The notes below the pieces were generated by a model. That model was not told where the DNA came from and searched no databases. It worked only from the letters and a program-made list of their open reading frames with translations. Both the position numbers and the translations under genes were made by a program. A stretch of 64,000 nucleotides of DNA from Streptomyces olivoverticillatus. Lineage in GTDB: Bacteria; Actinomycetota; Actinomycetes; Streptomycetales; Streptomycetaceae. Shown here piece by piece: positions 7,675 through 16,241 of this stretch (position 1 is its first letter; each line of letters opens with the position of its first letter). The stretch lies in NCBI RefSeq assembly GCF_014203555.1, contig NZ_JACHJH010000004.1, positions 62,001 through 126,000 on the forward strand, given 5' to 3'.

Positions 7675-9450
7675 TCAGGCGAGCCGGACCGGCTTCTCCG
7701 TACGGACGCCGACCTCGCCGAGCCAGGCGCGCAGCGGGCCGCCGTCGCCCTCCTCGATGAGGCTGAGCACCGAGTGGGACAGATCGGCGCAGCGGGCGCC
7801 GCCGACGAGCAGGGCGGGCCCGTCCAGCCAGTCCAGGCCGGGGGCGGCCCCGGCGGTGTCCACGGCGGCGCAGCAGACCATGGCGGTGACGTGGTCGGTG
7901 AGCAGCTCCCGGCCGCTGCGGGGCGGCTGGAGCGGGAAGAGGGGGGCGAGGCCGTCGATCCAGGGATCGCCGGCGGCGACGGACACGCCCCTGCCCACCG
8001 CGCGCTCCTCCCGGGCCGCCTCGCGGGCCACCTCGGCGCTCAGCCGCACCTCCAGCTCCTCCCCCACCCCACCGCCGGCCGGGCCGGTGAGGCGCTCCAG
8101 GACGCGGGCGACGGTGGGGGCGGCGGAGCGGTCGTCCTGCCCGGGGGCGGGCGGGGCGCCCGTGGTGGCGCCGCAGGCGGCGATGTCGTCGAGGACGCGG
8201 TGCAGCCGGGCGGCCTCCAGCCGCCATTTGCGGTCCACGACCTCTTCCGGGTACTGGCTCCAGGCGACCGGCGACCAGTCGGGACCGGGCTCCGGCGGGC
8301 CGCCGTGGAAGAGCCGGGCGGCCAGCAGGGACGCGGCCTCGTCGATGAGGCCGGGCTCCTCCAGCAGGTCGCAGGCGGGGCGCTCCCCCAGGCGGGAGGC
8401 GAAGCCCTCCGCCAGCCGGTCGCGGCGGGAGAGCTCGGTGAGCGCGGAGACCACGCCCGCATCCAGCCGGGAGGGCCAGCGGCCCATCCGCCAGGCGGGC
8501 AGCGCGACCCGGTTGAGCAGCCGGTCCCAGCCGGCGTAGGCGAGGCCGACCTGCTCCTGGGCGACGATCCGCAGGCCGTAGTCCACGGCCTGGGCGCGCT
8601 CGGAGGCGGCCGCGGCGACCCCGCGCTCCATCTCGGCCGCGTGGTCGCGGCAGGAGCGCAGCAGCAGCCGGGCGGCCCAGCCGACGAAGGCGAGCAGAGG
8701 CCGGGCGGCGGCCACCGCGACGGCGGCGTCCAGGCCGCGGACGAAGCGGCGGGCCGCCGCTATGTCGGGGTGGGCGGCCGGGCCCGTGCCCGCCACGACC
8801 GGCGCGAGCAGGGCCCGCAGCTCGGCCACACGCATCCACCACAGGAACGGCGAGCCGATGACCAGCACGGGCGCCGCTGCGACGGCGCGCCGGGCCAACG
8901 GCATACGACCGGCCGGAGGGCCGTGCGCGGGGTGCGTACGGTCCTCCAGCCAGCTGTCGCAGTCGGGGGTCAGGGCTATCGCGGAGGGGGCCGGGACGTC
9001 CAGCCGGTCGGCGAGGTCGCGGACCAGGCGGTAGAGGTCGGGGGCGGTCTCCTCCGGGATGGGCACGGTGGGGCTGAGGGCCGGGCGGGCGCGGACGACC
9101 ACGGCGGCCACGGCGGCGGCCAGCAGGAGCGCGAGGACGGCCGCCACGGTCACGGCCGGGCGGACGGCGTCCCACAGGGAGCCGTCGGGGATGCGGCCCA
9201 TGGCGGAGCCCGCCGCCAGCACCACGGCGGCCGCGGCGGGCACCAGAGCGACGGCCAGCGCGGCGCTGCGCACGCGCAGCACGGCGAGGGCTCGGGTGCG
9301 CGCGGCCAGCGCGCCTGCTTCCGGACCTGCCACGAGACCGATCACCCCCAGTTGCCTGTAGTGCTCTGCCGAGGTGCACGGCGAGAGACCGGAAGAGAGC
9401 CCGACGCCGTCGTTGCTTACCTCCCCCACTGTGGCACCGGCCTCTGACAT
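7675..9450 (-). CDS. Membrane protein related to M48 peptidases but lacking the zinc motif
   Basis: A 591-residue protein with two strong hydrophobic segments (about residues 62-82 and 98-120). An M48-like layout follows: LYRLVRDLADRLDVPAPSAI, then a hydrophobic strand VLVIGSPFLWW and RVAELRALLAPVVAGTG. In true M48 peptidases the last segment reads E-L-x-A-V-L-A-H-E-x-x-H. Here the HExxH is replaced and no histidine pair is present. A later CRDHAAEMERGVAAAA stands where the third ligand region (E-x-x-A-D) would be. A membrane pseudo-peptidase is the best reading. The start is uncertain: the ATG at 9450 has no clear ribosome site, while a GGGGGAGG lies inside the ORF near its start, so translation may begin further in. 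Confidence 0.6.
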   Translation of the reverse strand: MSEAGATVGEVSNDGVGLSSGLSPCTSAEHYRQLGVIGLVAGPEAGALAARTRALAVLRVRSAALAVALVPAAAAVVLAAGSAMGRIPDGSLWDAVRPAVTVAAVLALLLAAAVAAVVVRARPALSPTVPIPEETAPDLYRLVRDLADRLDVPAPSAIALTPDCDSWLEDRTHPAHGPPAGRMPLARRAVAAAPVLVIGSPFLWWMRVAELRALLAPVVAGTGPAAHPDIAAARRFVRGLDAAVAVAAARPLLAFVGWAARLLLRSCRDHAAEMERGVAAAASERAQAVDYGLRIVAQEQVGLAYAGWDRLLNRVALPAWRMGRWPSRLDAGVVSALTELSRRDRLAEGFASRLGERPACDLLEEPGLIDEAASLLAARLFHGGPPEPGPDWSPVAWSQYPEEVVDRKWRLEAARLHRVLDDIAACGATTGAPPAPGQDDRSAAPTVARVLERLTGPAGGGVGEELEVRLSAEVAREAAREERAVGRGVSVAAGDPWIDGLAPLFPLQPPRSGRELLTDHVTAMVCCAAVDTAGAAPGLDWLDGPALLVGGARCADLSHSVLSLIEEGDGGPLRAWLGEVGVRTEKPVRLA

Positions 9451-9606
9451 CGCAATGCCGGTGGGCCAGTTGCCGGACGCGCAGCAGACGGCCTGCGCCG
9501 CACCCTAGTTGGGGGCGGTGCATCCGTCAGCTGGTTGGAGAAGCGGTCACCCGATGGAATGGCTTTGGGCAAAGCCCCCTGCGGACCGTGCGCACACCGG
9601 TCCGCC

Positions 9607-9628
9607 CGTCCCGCGGATGCGCGGGACG
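9607..9628. terminator. Hairpin downstream of purD
   Basis: CGTCCCGCG (9607-9615) and CGCGGGACG (9620-9628) form a 9-bp GC stem with a GATG tetraloop about 60 bp after the purD stop. It lacks a U-tract, as is usual for Streptomyces hairpin terminators. Confidence 0.5.
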
Positions 9629-9690
9629 GTTGGGACCGAAACGGCTGAAACGGACCGGGTGACAAGCCGGGTACAGGCGCGGGGAGGCGC

Positions 9691-10941
9691 TCAGGCCGAG
9701 GCCGCGACCTTCGCCGCGATGTCCGTCCGGTGGTGCGAGCCCGCCAGCCGGATCCGGGAGACCGCCTCGTACGCCCGGGTGCGGGCGGCGGCCAGGTCCG
9801 GGCCGGTCGCCGTCACGGAGAGCACCCGGCCGCCCGCGCTGACCACCCGGCCCTCCTCGTCGCACTTGGTGCCCGCGTGCAGCACGTAGGCCGAATCCAG
9901 CTCGGCGGCCTCGGCCAGGCCCTCGATCACGTCACCGGTGCGCGGGGTGCCCGGGTAGTTGTGCGAGGCGACGACGACGGTCACGGCCGCACCCTCGCTC
10001 CAGCGCAGCGGCGGCACCGCGGCCAGCGTGCCGGTGGCGGCGGCCAGCAGCAGCCCGGCCAGCGGCGTCTTGAGGCGGGCGAGGACGACCTGGGTCTCGG
10101 GGTCGCCGAAGCGCGCGTTGAACTCGATGACCCGCACCCCGCGCGAGGTGATCGCCAGCCCCGCGTAGAGCAGTCCGGAGAAGGACGTGCCCCGGCGGCG
10201 CAGCTCGTCGACGGTGGGCTGCAGGACGGTCCGGAGCACCTCGTCGACGAGCTTGGGGTCGGCCCACGGCAGCGGGGAGTACGCGCCCATGCCGCCCGTG
10301 TTGGGGCCCTCGTCGCCGTCCAGGGCGCGCTTGAAGTCCTGGGCGGGCTGCAGCGGCACGACCGTCTCGCCGTCCGTGACGGCGAACAGGGAGACCTCGG
10401 GGCCGTCCAGGAACTCCTCGATCACCACCTGCTCGCAGGCCAGCGCGTGCGCGCGGGCGGCGGCGAGGTCGGAGGTGACGACGACGCCCTTGCCCGCCGC
10501 CAGACCGTCGTCCTTGACGACGTAGGGGGCGCCGAAGGCGTCGAGGGCCTCGTCGATCTCCGCGGGGGTGGTGCAGACGTAAGCGCGGGCCGTGGGGACG
10601 TTCGCGGCGGCCATGACGTCCTTGGCGAAGGCCTTCGAGCCCTCCAGCAGGGCCGCCTCGGCCGAGGGGCCGAAGACCGGGATGCCGCGCTCGCGCACGG
10701 CGTCGGCGACGCCCGCCACCAGCGGGGCCTCCGGGCCGACGACGACCAGGCCGGCGTCCAGCGAGACGGCGAGCTCCGCGACGGCCGCGCCGTCCAGCGC
10801 GTCCACCGGGTGCACCTCCGCGACCTCGGCGATCCCCGCGTTGCCGGGGGCGCAGTGCAGCGCGGTGACGTCGGGATCGAGGGAGAGTGAGCGGCACAGG
10901 GCGTGTTCGCGGGCGCCGCCGCCGATGACGAGGACCTTCAC
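9691..10941 (-). CDS. purD: Phosphoribosylamine-glycine ligase (GAR synthetase)
   Basis: A 416-residue ATP-grasp enzyme that ligates phosphoribosylamine and glycine, step 2 of de novo purine synthesis. It has the N-terminal [14 protein letters not shown] loop, the ATP-grasp region [15 protein letters not shown], the [10 protein letters not shown] signature, and [11 protein letters not shown] near the active site. A C-terminal domain follows. The frame extends about 46 codons upstream, but the glycine loop must be N-terminal. The GTG at 10941 is the best start, with AGGGTG a few bases before it. purC is two genes downstream. Confidence 0.96.
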   Translation of the reverse strand: MKVLVIGGGAREHALCRSLSLDPDVTALHCAPGNAGIAEVAEVHPVDALDGAAVAELAVSLDAGLVVVGPEAPLVAGVADAVRERGIPVFGPSAEAALLEGSKAFAKDVMAAANVPTARAYVCTTPAEIDEALDAFGAPYVVKDDGLAAGKGVVVTSDLAAARAHALACEQVVIEEFLDGPEVSLFAVTDGETVVPLQPAQDFKRALDGDEGPNTGGMGAYSPLPWADPKLVDEVLRTVLQPTVDELRRRGTSFSGLLYAGLAITSRGVRVIEFNARFGDPETQVVLARLKTPLAGLLLAAATGTLAAVPPLRWSEGAAVTVVVASHNYPGTPRTGDVIEGLAEAAELDSAYVLHAGTKCDEEGRVVSAGGRVLSVTATGPDLAAARTRAYEAVSRIRLAGSHHRTDIAAKVAASA

Positions 10942-11230
10942 AGGGGTCACCCTATTGCCTGCCTTGGCGGTCACTACGACTCGGGGGCTCCCCCGCACTC
11001 GTAGGAACCTCTTGACCGGATCGTCCCGACCCGATCGTTTCGGCGCCCGTAAGGCGTCCATGCCCCGATCGGCGCGCACTCTTTCGGGTGAGGGTCGAAG
11101 CGCTCCTATACCTGATACCGCCGCACTTCCGGACGGAAAAGGCGTGATCTTGTGTCCAACGCCAACCGTTCGGCGGTAGGAAGGAGGCTGCGATCACGGT
11201 TATGCACGGCGGCGGAGAGGGAGTGCAGGG

Positions 11231-11965
11231 GTGAGCCAGCCTGAGATGCAACCCGAGGGAGCCCCTCGGGAGCAGCAGGACGGAAAGCACCGAAACGACC
11301 TGCGCGGCCGGACCTTCCCCCAGGGGGACTGGGGGGAACCCGCCGTGCGCCTCGACGAGCTGTACCGGTGGGTCGAGAGCGGCGCGCTGTTCCTGGCGGA
11401 CTGGTATCTCGCCGACCGCGCCTGGAAGCGGCGCTGGGCGCGCGGGCTGCGGGTGGCGGCCGCGGGCTGTGCCGTCGTGGGGGCCGCCCTGCCGCTGCTG
11501 GAGCTGACCAAAGTGCTGCGCACGGGCTCGGCTTGGGCGTTTCTGGCGCTGCTCGGGGCGGTGGCCTGTGTGGCCTGCGACCGCTACTTCGGGCTGACGT
11601 CGGGATGGATGCGGGCGGTGGCCACGGCGCAGGCGGTGCAGCGCCGGCTGGAGGTGCTGCAGTTCGACTGGGCGTCGGAGTGCGTGCGCGAGGTGCTCGG
11701 CCCGACCGAGGGCACGGCCAGCGAGGCGGCCGAGCGCTGCCTGTCCGTGCTGCGGCGCTTCTGCGAGGACGTCTCCGAGCTCGTACGGGCCGAAACGGCC
11801 GACTGGATGGTGGAGTTCAGGGCCGGTCCGGCGCCGCTGCTGACGCAGTCGCTGGTGGCGTGGGGCCCGCGGGGCGAGGGGGGCGGGCCCATCGGCCGGT
11901 TCCCGCTGCCGCCGCACACCCGGCCCAACATGCCGCGGCAGCGGCCCCCGGAGTCACCCCGCTGA
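11231..11965 (+). CDS. SLATT-domain two-TM membrane protein
   Basis: A 244-residue protein. After a hydrophilic N-terminus comes LYRWVESGALFLADWYLADRAWKRRWARGLR, then two hydrophobic helices at about residues 77-95 and 100-117, then a helical tail (AQAVQRRLEVLQFDWASECVREVLG). This is the SLATT layout (two TM helices plus coiled coils). SLATT proteins are predicted membrane effectors in nucleotide-second-messenger conflict systems, often beside SMODS or SLOG genes. No such sensor gene is adjacent here. The tail is proline-rich. It is divergent from purD across ~290 bp. GAGAGGGA lies 8 nt before the GTG start. Confidence 0.65.
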   Translation: MSQPEMQPEGAPREQQDGKHRNDLRGRTFPQGDWGEPAVRLDELYRWVESGALFLADWYLADRAWKRRWARGLRVAAAGCAVVGAALPLLELTKVLRTGSAWAFLALLGAVACVACDRYFGLTSGWMRAVATAQAVQRRLEVLQFDWASECVREVLGPTEGTASEAAERCLSVLRRFCEDVSELVRAETADWMVEFRAGPAPLLTQSLVAWGPRGEGGGPIGRFPLPPHTRPNMPRQRPPESPR

Positions 11966-12014
11966 GACCCACGGCCCGGTGCGCGCCCGGAGGCGCACGC
12001 CGGGCCCTCACCGG

Positions 12015-12665
12015 TCAGCTGAAGACGATCATCGAGCCCTGGCCGAGGCTCCGGGTGGCAGCGGCGTGCAGCCCCAGCCAGACGTGCCGCTCGCGCGCGA
12101 AGGGGCCGTCGCCCTGCGGCGCGGGCGCCGCGCGCTCTTCAAGGCTGGTGGGATGGTCGGGAGCGGCGGGCGCCGCAGGGGGGTTGGCGGGATCGATGCC
12201 CAGCACCGGTGCCACGGCATGGAGTTCGCGCAGCAGGCCGTGGCTGGATCCCAGCGGGCCGCCGCCTTCGAGGAGTTCGTCATTGGACAGCGGGTGGGCG
12301 AAGTCCACCGGCACGTAGGCGCCCGCGTGGTCGTAGTGCCACACCAGGTGCGACTGCTGGGCGGTGGTGGTGAACATCTCCAGCAACTGCTCGTAGTCGC
12401 CGCCGAGTTCGTCGACCGGGGTGACGGCCAGGCCGCACAGGTCGAGCAGGTAGGCCCGGCGCAGGAAGTGCAGCGCGTCGTAGTCGAATCCGGCGACCGG
12501 CGCCACGTCGCCGGACAGTCCCGGCATGTAGCCGAAGACGGGCACGGGCGGCAGGCCGGCCTCGCCAAGGGCCTTGTCGTACGCGGCGATCTCCTCGGCG
12601 AAGGGGTTGTCGGGGCTGTGGCACAGCACGTCGACAAGGGGGACAAGCCAGAGGTCACAGGCCAC
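12015..12665 (-). CDS. Conserved hypothetical protein
   Basis: A 216-residue acidic, soluble-looking protein with no signal peptide or TM segment. Notable runs are FDYDALHFLRRAYLLDLCG, HLVWHYDHAGAYVPVDFAHP and a C-terminal HVWLGLHAAATRSLGQGSM. The density of aromatic and histidine residues in the middle is unusual, but no catalytic motif is recognised. A GAGAGTGAG site lies before the GTG start at 12665. It converges with the SLATT gene and follows the glycosyltransferase gene on the same strand. Function unknown. Confidence 0.75.
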   Translation of the reverse strand: MACDLWLVPLVDVLCHSPDNPFAEEIAAYDKALGEAGLPPVPVFGYMPGLSGDVAPVAGFDYDALHFLRRAYLLDLCGLAVTPVDELGGDYEQLLEMFTTTAQQSHLVWHYDHAGAYVPVDFAHPLSNDELLEGGGPLGSSHGLLRELHAVAPVLGIDPANPPAAPAAPDHPTSLEERAAPAPQGDGPFARERHVWLGLHAAATRSLGQGSMIVFS

Positions 12666-12795
12666 GTGAACTCACTCTCGTGTCGCGTTTATGCGATGGT
12701 CGGGCCAGAGTAGTGCCGCTCAGCCGGTTGTCACACAGGGTCGACGGACATCGAGGCCCCGGCTCCGCTTGCCGTGCCGCCCGTGGGCCCGCCGG

Positions 12796-15273
12796 TCAGC
12801 GGGCCCCCTGGACGTCCCACACCCACACGCCGCCGACGCGCTGCGGGCGGCTTCCGGTGAGCGCGGTGACCGTCTCGCGCAGCGCCGTGACGTTGTCCTG
12901 GTCGGCGAGGACGAGGGCGTCGGCGCGCCAGAAGGCGAGGTCGTTCTCGAACAGGCGGCGCTGCCGGTTGTCGACGGCCGGCACCTTGCCGCTCTCGCGG
13001 ACCGTGCGCAGCAGCTCGGACGTGGGGCGCGGTGCTGGCCCGTAGATGCCGGTGCGGTCCGGCCCCCAGGGCCCGTTGAAATAGCCGCCGGGGAAGGCGA
13101 AGCCCATGTCCGCCTCGATCTGCCAGCCCAGGGCCGCGGTGTCGGAAGGGGCGGGCACCGGCACAGGCACCAGGGAGCGGCCGGGGCGTACGTGCTCACG
13201 CCAGGTGCCGTCGGCGATGAAGGCGGGCACCGGGGCGCGCTCGGTGACCCGGTACGGGGTGGGGACCAGCGGCAGCAGCGCCACGGCGAGGGCGGCCCAG
13301 CCGAGCAGCCGGCGCGAGCTCTCGCGCTCGCTGCGCAGCCGCCGCACGGCCAGCCGGTCGCAGGCGAGGGCGAGGAGGATGCCGAGGGCGGGCACGCAGA
13401 CCATGGCCGTGCGCGACTCGAGGACCGATTCGAAGAACGGCATCTTGGCGACGAGCCGCCAGGGGCCCGGCAGCGTCCTGTCCGTGCCGAGCAGCGGGAT
13501 GTTCTGGCCGAGCGAGAGCACGGCGGCGGCCAGCGCGGTGAAGCCGAGGGCGCGCACGCGGGGCTGGTCGCGCAGCCGGACCACGATCGCGACGGCGACG
13601 ACGAGGAGCGGCCAGCCGAAGAAGGCGTTCTCCTCGGTGCGGTTGACCGACAGCGAGGCGGCAATCTTCGCGTCGCCCGCGAGCGAGCGGGTGGCGAACT
13701 CCAGCAGGGCCATCGGGTTGTTGCCGACCTGGCCGTGCAGGACGCTGCGGTAGCTCTGCGGCCCGTAGAACTGCCAGGCCACCGGGAAGAGCACCAGCGG
13801 TACGGCGACGAGTGCGGCGATGCCGAGGCCGCGCAGCAGGCGCGGGGCGAGGGCGCGGGCGGTGTCCGGGGAGGCGAGGGCGTAGCCGAAGGCGAAGAGG
13901 ACGAGGCCGGTGAGGGCCAGCAGCAGCGCTTCCTCGCCGAGGAAGATCTGGTAGGCGAGGAAGAGGCCGAGGACGACGGCGTCGCGGGTGGCGCGGCGGC
14001 CGCGGGCGGGGCCCTCGCACAGCCGCAGCATCCGGTCGATGATCAGCGGCATCATGAACAGCACCACGAAGTTGGGGTGCGCGTTGCCGTGGGAGATCAT
14101 CGGCGGGGCGAAGCCGCAGAAGGCGCCGCCCAGTGCGGCCGCCCAGCGGGAACGGACGAAGCGCCTGGCTATCAGCCAGTACCAGGAGAAGGCCGTCGCG
14201 GCCAGGCCGCCGGTGAGCACCACGGCCCAGGTGACGTGGGCGCCGAGGGCGAGGGTGAGGGGCGCGAGGGGGACGGAGAGGCCCAGCATGGCGGTGTTCG
14301 CCATGAGGTTCACGCCCAGCGGGTAGTTCTGCAGGTCGCTGAAGAGCGGGTTGTGCAGGTGCGCGACGTTGTCGGCGGTGACCGCGAAGAACCACTCCCA
14401 CTGCTGCTGGTCCTGGCCGGAGTCGGCCAGGTAGCTGTGGCCCGGGCCGCCCCAGAGGCCGGCGTAGAGCACGAAGGCGCAGAAGAGGTAGAGCGCCGGC
14501 ACGGCCAGACGGGCCGGCCGCGGCGCGCCCCAGCGCAGCCGGACGAGTTCGGCGAGGACGGTGGGGTAGGCGAACGGGCGGACCTTGGAGCCGGGCTGGT
14601 GCGCCCAGCGCACGGGCACCTCGGCGACCTCCCAGTCCGCTTGGTGGAAGAAGCGCAGTATCTCGACGTCGTACCCCCAGCCGTCCAGCCGGGAACGCGC
14701 GAAGGCGGTACGGACCTTGTCGCCGTCGAAGAGTTTGAAGCCGCACTGGGTGTCGTGGATGCCGGGCACCGCGGCAGCGCGAATCAGCAGGGCGCCCATG
14801 CGGCCCATGACCTCGCGCAGCGCGTGCTGGCGGACGGCTATGCGGGAGCCGGGCAGGGCGCGGGAGCCGACGGCCGCGGTGGCGCCCTCGTCCATCCGGC
14901 GCGTCAGCAGGTCCAGCTCCTCGATGGGGGTGGCCAGGTCGGCGTCGGTGACCAGGACGCGGCGGCCGCGCGAGGCGAGGACGCCGGTGCGCACGGCGTG
15001 GCCCTTGCCGCGGTTTGCGGGGGTGCTCAGCAGCCGGATGCGGGGCTCTTCGGCGCGGGCCGCCTCGGTGAGGGCCACGGTGCCGTCGGTGGAGCCGTCG
15101 TCGACGACGATCAGCTCCCACTCCGCGTCGAGGGTCTCCAGGTGGGCGCGGATCGCGGTGAGGGTGGGGGCGAGCCGGTCCTCCTCGTTGTACGCCGGGA
15201 CGATCACCGTCAGACCGACGGTCGCAGTTGCGGTCGCCACGGACGCGTCCGACGGTTGTGTCTTGGGCATCAC
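12796..15273 (-). CDS. Fusion of GT2 polyprenyl-phosphate glycosyltransferase with GT-C-like membrane domain
   Basis: An 825-residue two-part protein. Residues ~20-250 form a GT2 (DPM1/ALG5-like) catalytic domain with VIVPAYNEEDRL, IVVDDGSTDGT, RGKGHAVRTGVLAS, VTDADLATP (DxD) and DTQCGFKLFDGDK. From about residue 258 a long polytopic membrane region begins (~10 helices). A loop after the first helix has NVAHLHNPLFSDLQNYPLG, and a later loop reads SHGNAHPNF, like GT-C enzymes that use lipid-linked sugars. A final soluble ~150 residues follows. One polypeptide could both charge a polyprenyl phosphate with sugar and transfer it, but acceptor and sugar are unknown. Confidence 0.8.
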   Translation of the reverse strand: MMPKTQPSDASVATATATVGLTVIVPAYNEEDRLAPTLTAIRAHLETLDAEWELIVVDDGSTDGTVALTEAARAEEPRIRLLSTPANRGKGHAVRTGVLASRGRRVLVTDADLATPIEELDLLTRRMDEGATAAVGSRALPGSRIAVRQHALREVMGRMGALLIRAAAVPGIHDTQCGFKLFDGDKVRTAFARSRLDGWGYDVEILRFFHQADWEVAEVPVRWAHQPGSKVRPFAYPTVLAELVRLRWGAPRPARLAVPALYLFCAFVLYAGLWGGPGHSYLADSGQDQQQWEWFFAVTADNVAHLHNPLFSDLQNYPLGVNLMANTAMLGLSVPLAPLTLALGAHVTWAVVLTGGLAATAFSWYWLIARRFVRSRWAAALGGAFCGFAPPMISHGNAHPNFVVLFMMPLIIDRMLRLCEGPARGRRATRDAVVLGLFLAYQIFLGEEALLLALTGLVLFAFGYALASPDTARALAPRLLRGLGIAALVAVPLVLFPVAWQFYGPQSYRSVLHGQVGNNPMALLEFATRSLAGDAKIAASLSVNRTEENAFFGWPLLVVAVAIVVRLRDQPRVRALGFTALAAAVLSLGQNIPLLGTDRTLPGPWRLVAKMPFFESVLESRTAMVCVPALGILLALACDRLAVRRLRSERESSRRLLGWAALAVALLPLVPTPYRVTERAPVPAFIADGTWREHVRPGRSLVPVPVPAPSDTAALGWQIEADMGFAFPGGYFNGPWGPDRTGIYGPAPRPTSELLRTVRESGKVPAVDNRQRRLFENDLAFWRADALVLADQDNVTALRETVTALTGSRPQRVGGVWVWDVQGAR

Positions 15274-15374
15274 GAGTGGTGGACGTCCTCAAACGATCGA
15301 AAGGTTGCGTAACCGGCGGTGTCTTCCGTGCGGACCATAATCCGATTGCCGATGGCGCCGGACAAACCCCGACC

Positions 15375-16046
15375 CTATTCGGTCAGCCCATCGATCAGTG
15401 CCAGCGAATGATCGTTGTAGGCGGTGACGAGCGCCTGGGCCCGTTCGACATCCCGGCAGGCCACGGCCTCCACCAGTTCGCCGTGGCCGTGCCACAGCTT
15501 CCCGCGCAGATCGCCGAGCCGCCGCAGCAGTGGCACCGTGAAGATCCAGCTCTGCACCCGTACCCGGTCCAGGAAATCGGATATGTAGGGGTTGCCGACA
15601 AGGGCGGCGAGTTCGCGCCAGAAACGCAGGTCGTAGCCGATGAGTATGTCGAGGTCGCCCGCGCACGCCGCGCGCCCGGCCTCTTCCGCGCGGCGCCGCA
15701 CGGAGGCCAGCGCCTGGGGCGTCGCGTCCTGCAGCGCCTGCCGGGCGGAGCGGCGGAACATGCCCTCGACGATCAGGGTGCGGGCCTCGATCATGTCGCG
15801 GAAGTCGGCGTAGGAGAACTCCCGCACCCGGTAGCCCTTGTGCAGCTCCACGTCGAGCAGGCCCTGCGAGCACAGGTCGAGCAGCGCCTCGCGGACCGGG
15901 GTGGCCGAGACGCCGTACGCCTCGGCGATCTCCTTGACGGTGAACTGCCGCCCCGCCGGGAGACGTCCCGCGATCACCTCGTCGCGCAAGGCGTCGGCGA
16001 TCTGCGAGCGCAGTGTCGTGCGCTTGACCGCCTCGCTGCCGGGCAT
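15375..16046 (-). CDS. GntR-family (FadR/FCD) transcriptional regulator
   Basis: A 223-residue repressor-type regulator. The N-terminal winged helix includes LRDEVIAGRLPAGRQFTVKEIAEAYGVSATPVREALLDL. The C-terminal FCD helical domain has Asp and His residues for metal or ligand binding (EARTLIVEG, DLRFWRELAALVGN, LWHGHGELVEAVACRD). The ATG at 16046 has AAGGGGAGA upstream; an in-frame start 60 bp earlier lacks it. It is immediately downstream of, and on the same strand as, the class III aminotransferase gene. It therefore plausibly controls that gene or related amine catabolism. Confidence 0.9.
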   Translation of the reverse strand: MPGSEAVKRTTLRSQIADALRDEVIAGRLPAGRQFTVKEIAEAYGVSATPVREALLDLCSQGLLDVELHKGYRVREFSYADFRDMIEARTLIVEGMFRRSARQALQDATPQALASVRRRAEEAGRAACAGDLDILIGYDLRFWRELAALVGNPYISDFLDRVRVQSWIFTVPLLRRLGDLRGKLWHGHGELVEAVACRDVERAQALVTAYNDHSLALIDGLTE

Positions 16047-16092
16047 GGTGTCCGCTCTCCCCTTCCGTGACCGTACGCAGCGACATGCGAAC

Positions 16093-16120
16093 GGCCCTCG
16101 CAACAAGATAGGCGAGGGCC
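16093..16120 (-). terminator. Hairpin between aminotransferase and GntR genes
   Basis: GGCCCTCGC at 16093-16101 pairs with GCGAGGGCC at 16112-16120 around a 10-nt AT-rich loop. Located downstream of the aminotransferase stop and upstream of the GntR start, it may insulate or attenuate expression of the regulator. Confidence 0.5.
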
Positions 16121-16241
16121 GCAGCAGAGCGTACGGTCGTCCGCACGCGGGAGCGCACGGCGAGGGAACGCTACACGTCCAGGGGCGAAAGCGGTACGAC
16201 CGGGGTCATAAAGGAGCCGGACCGCCCTGCTTCCCCGGGCG

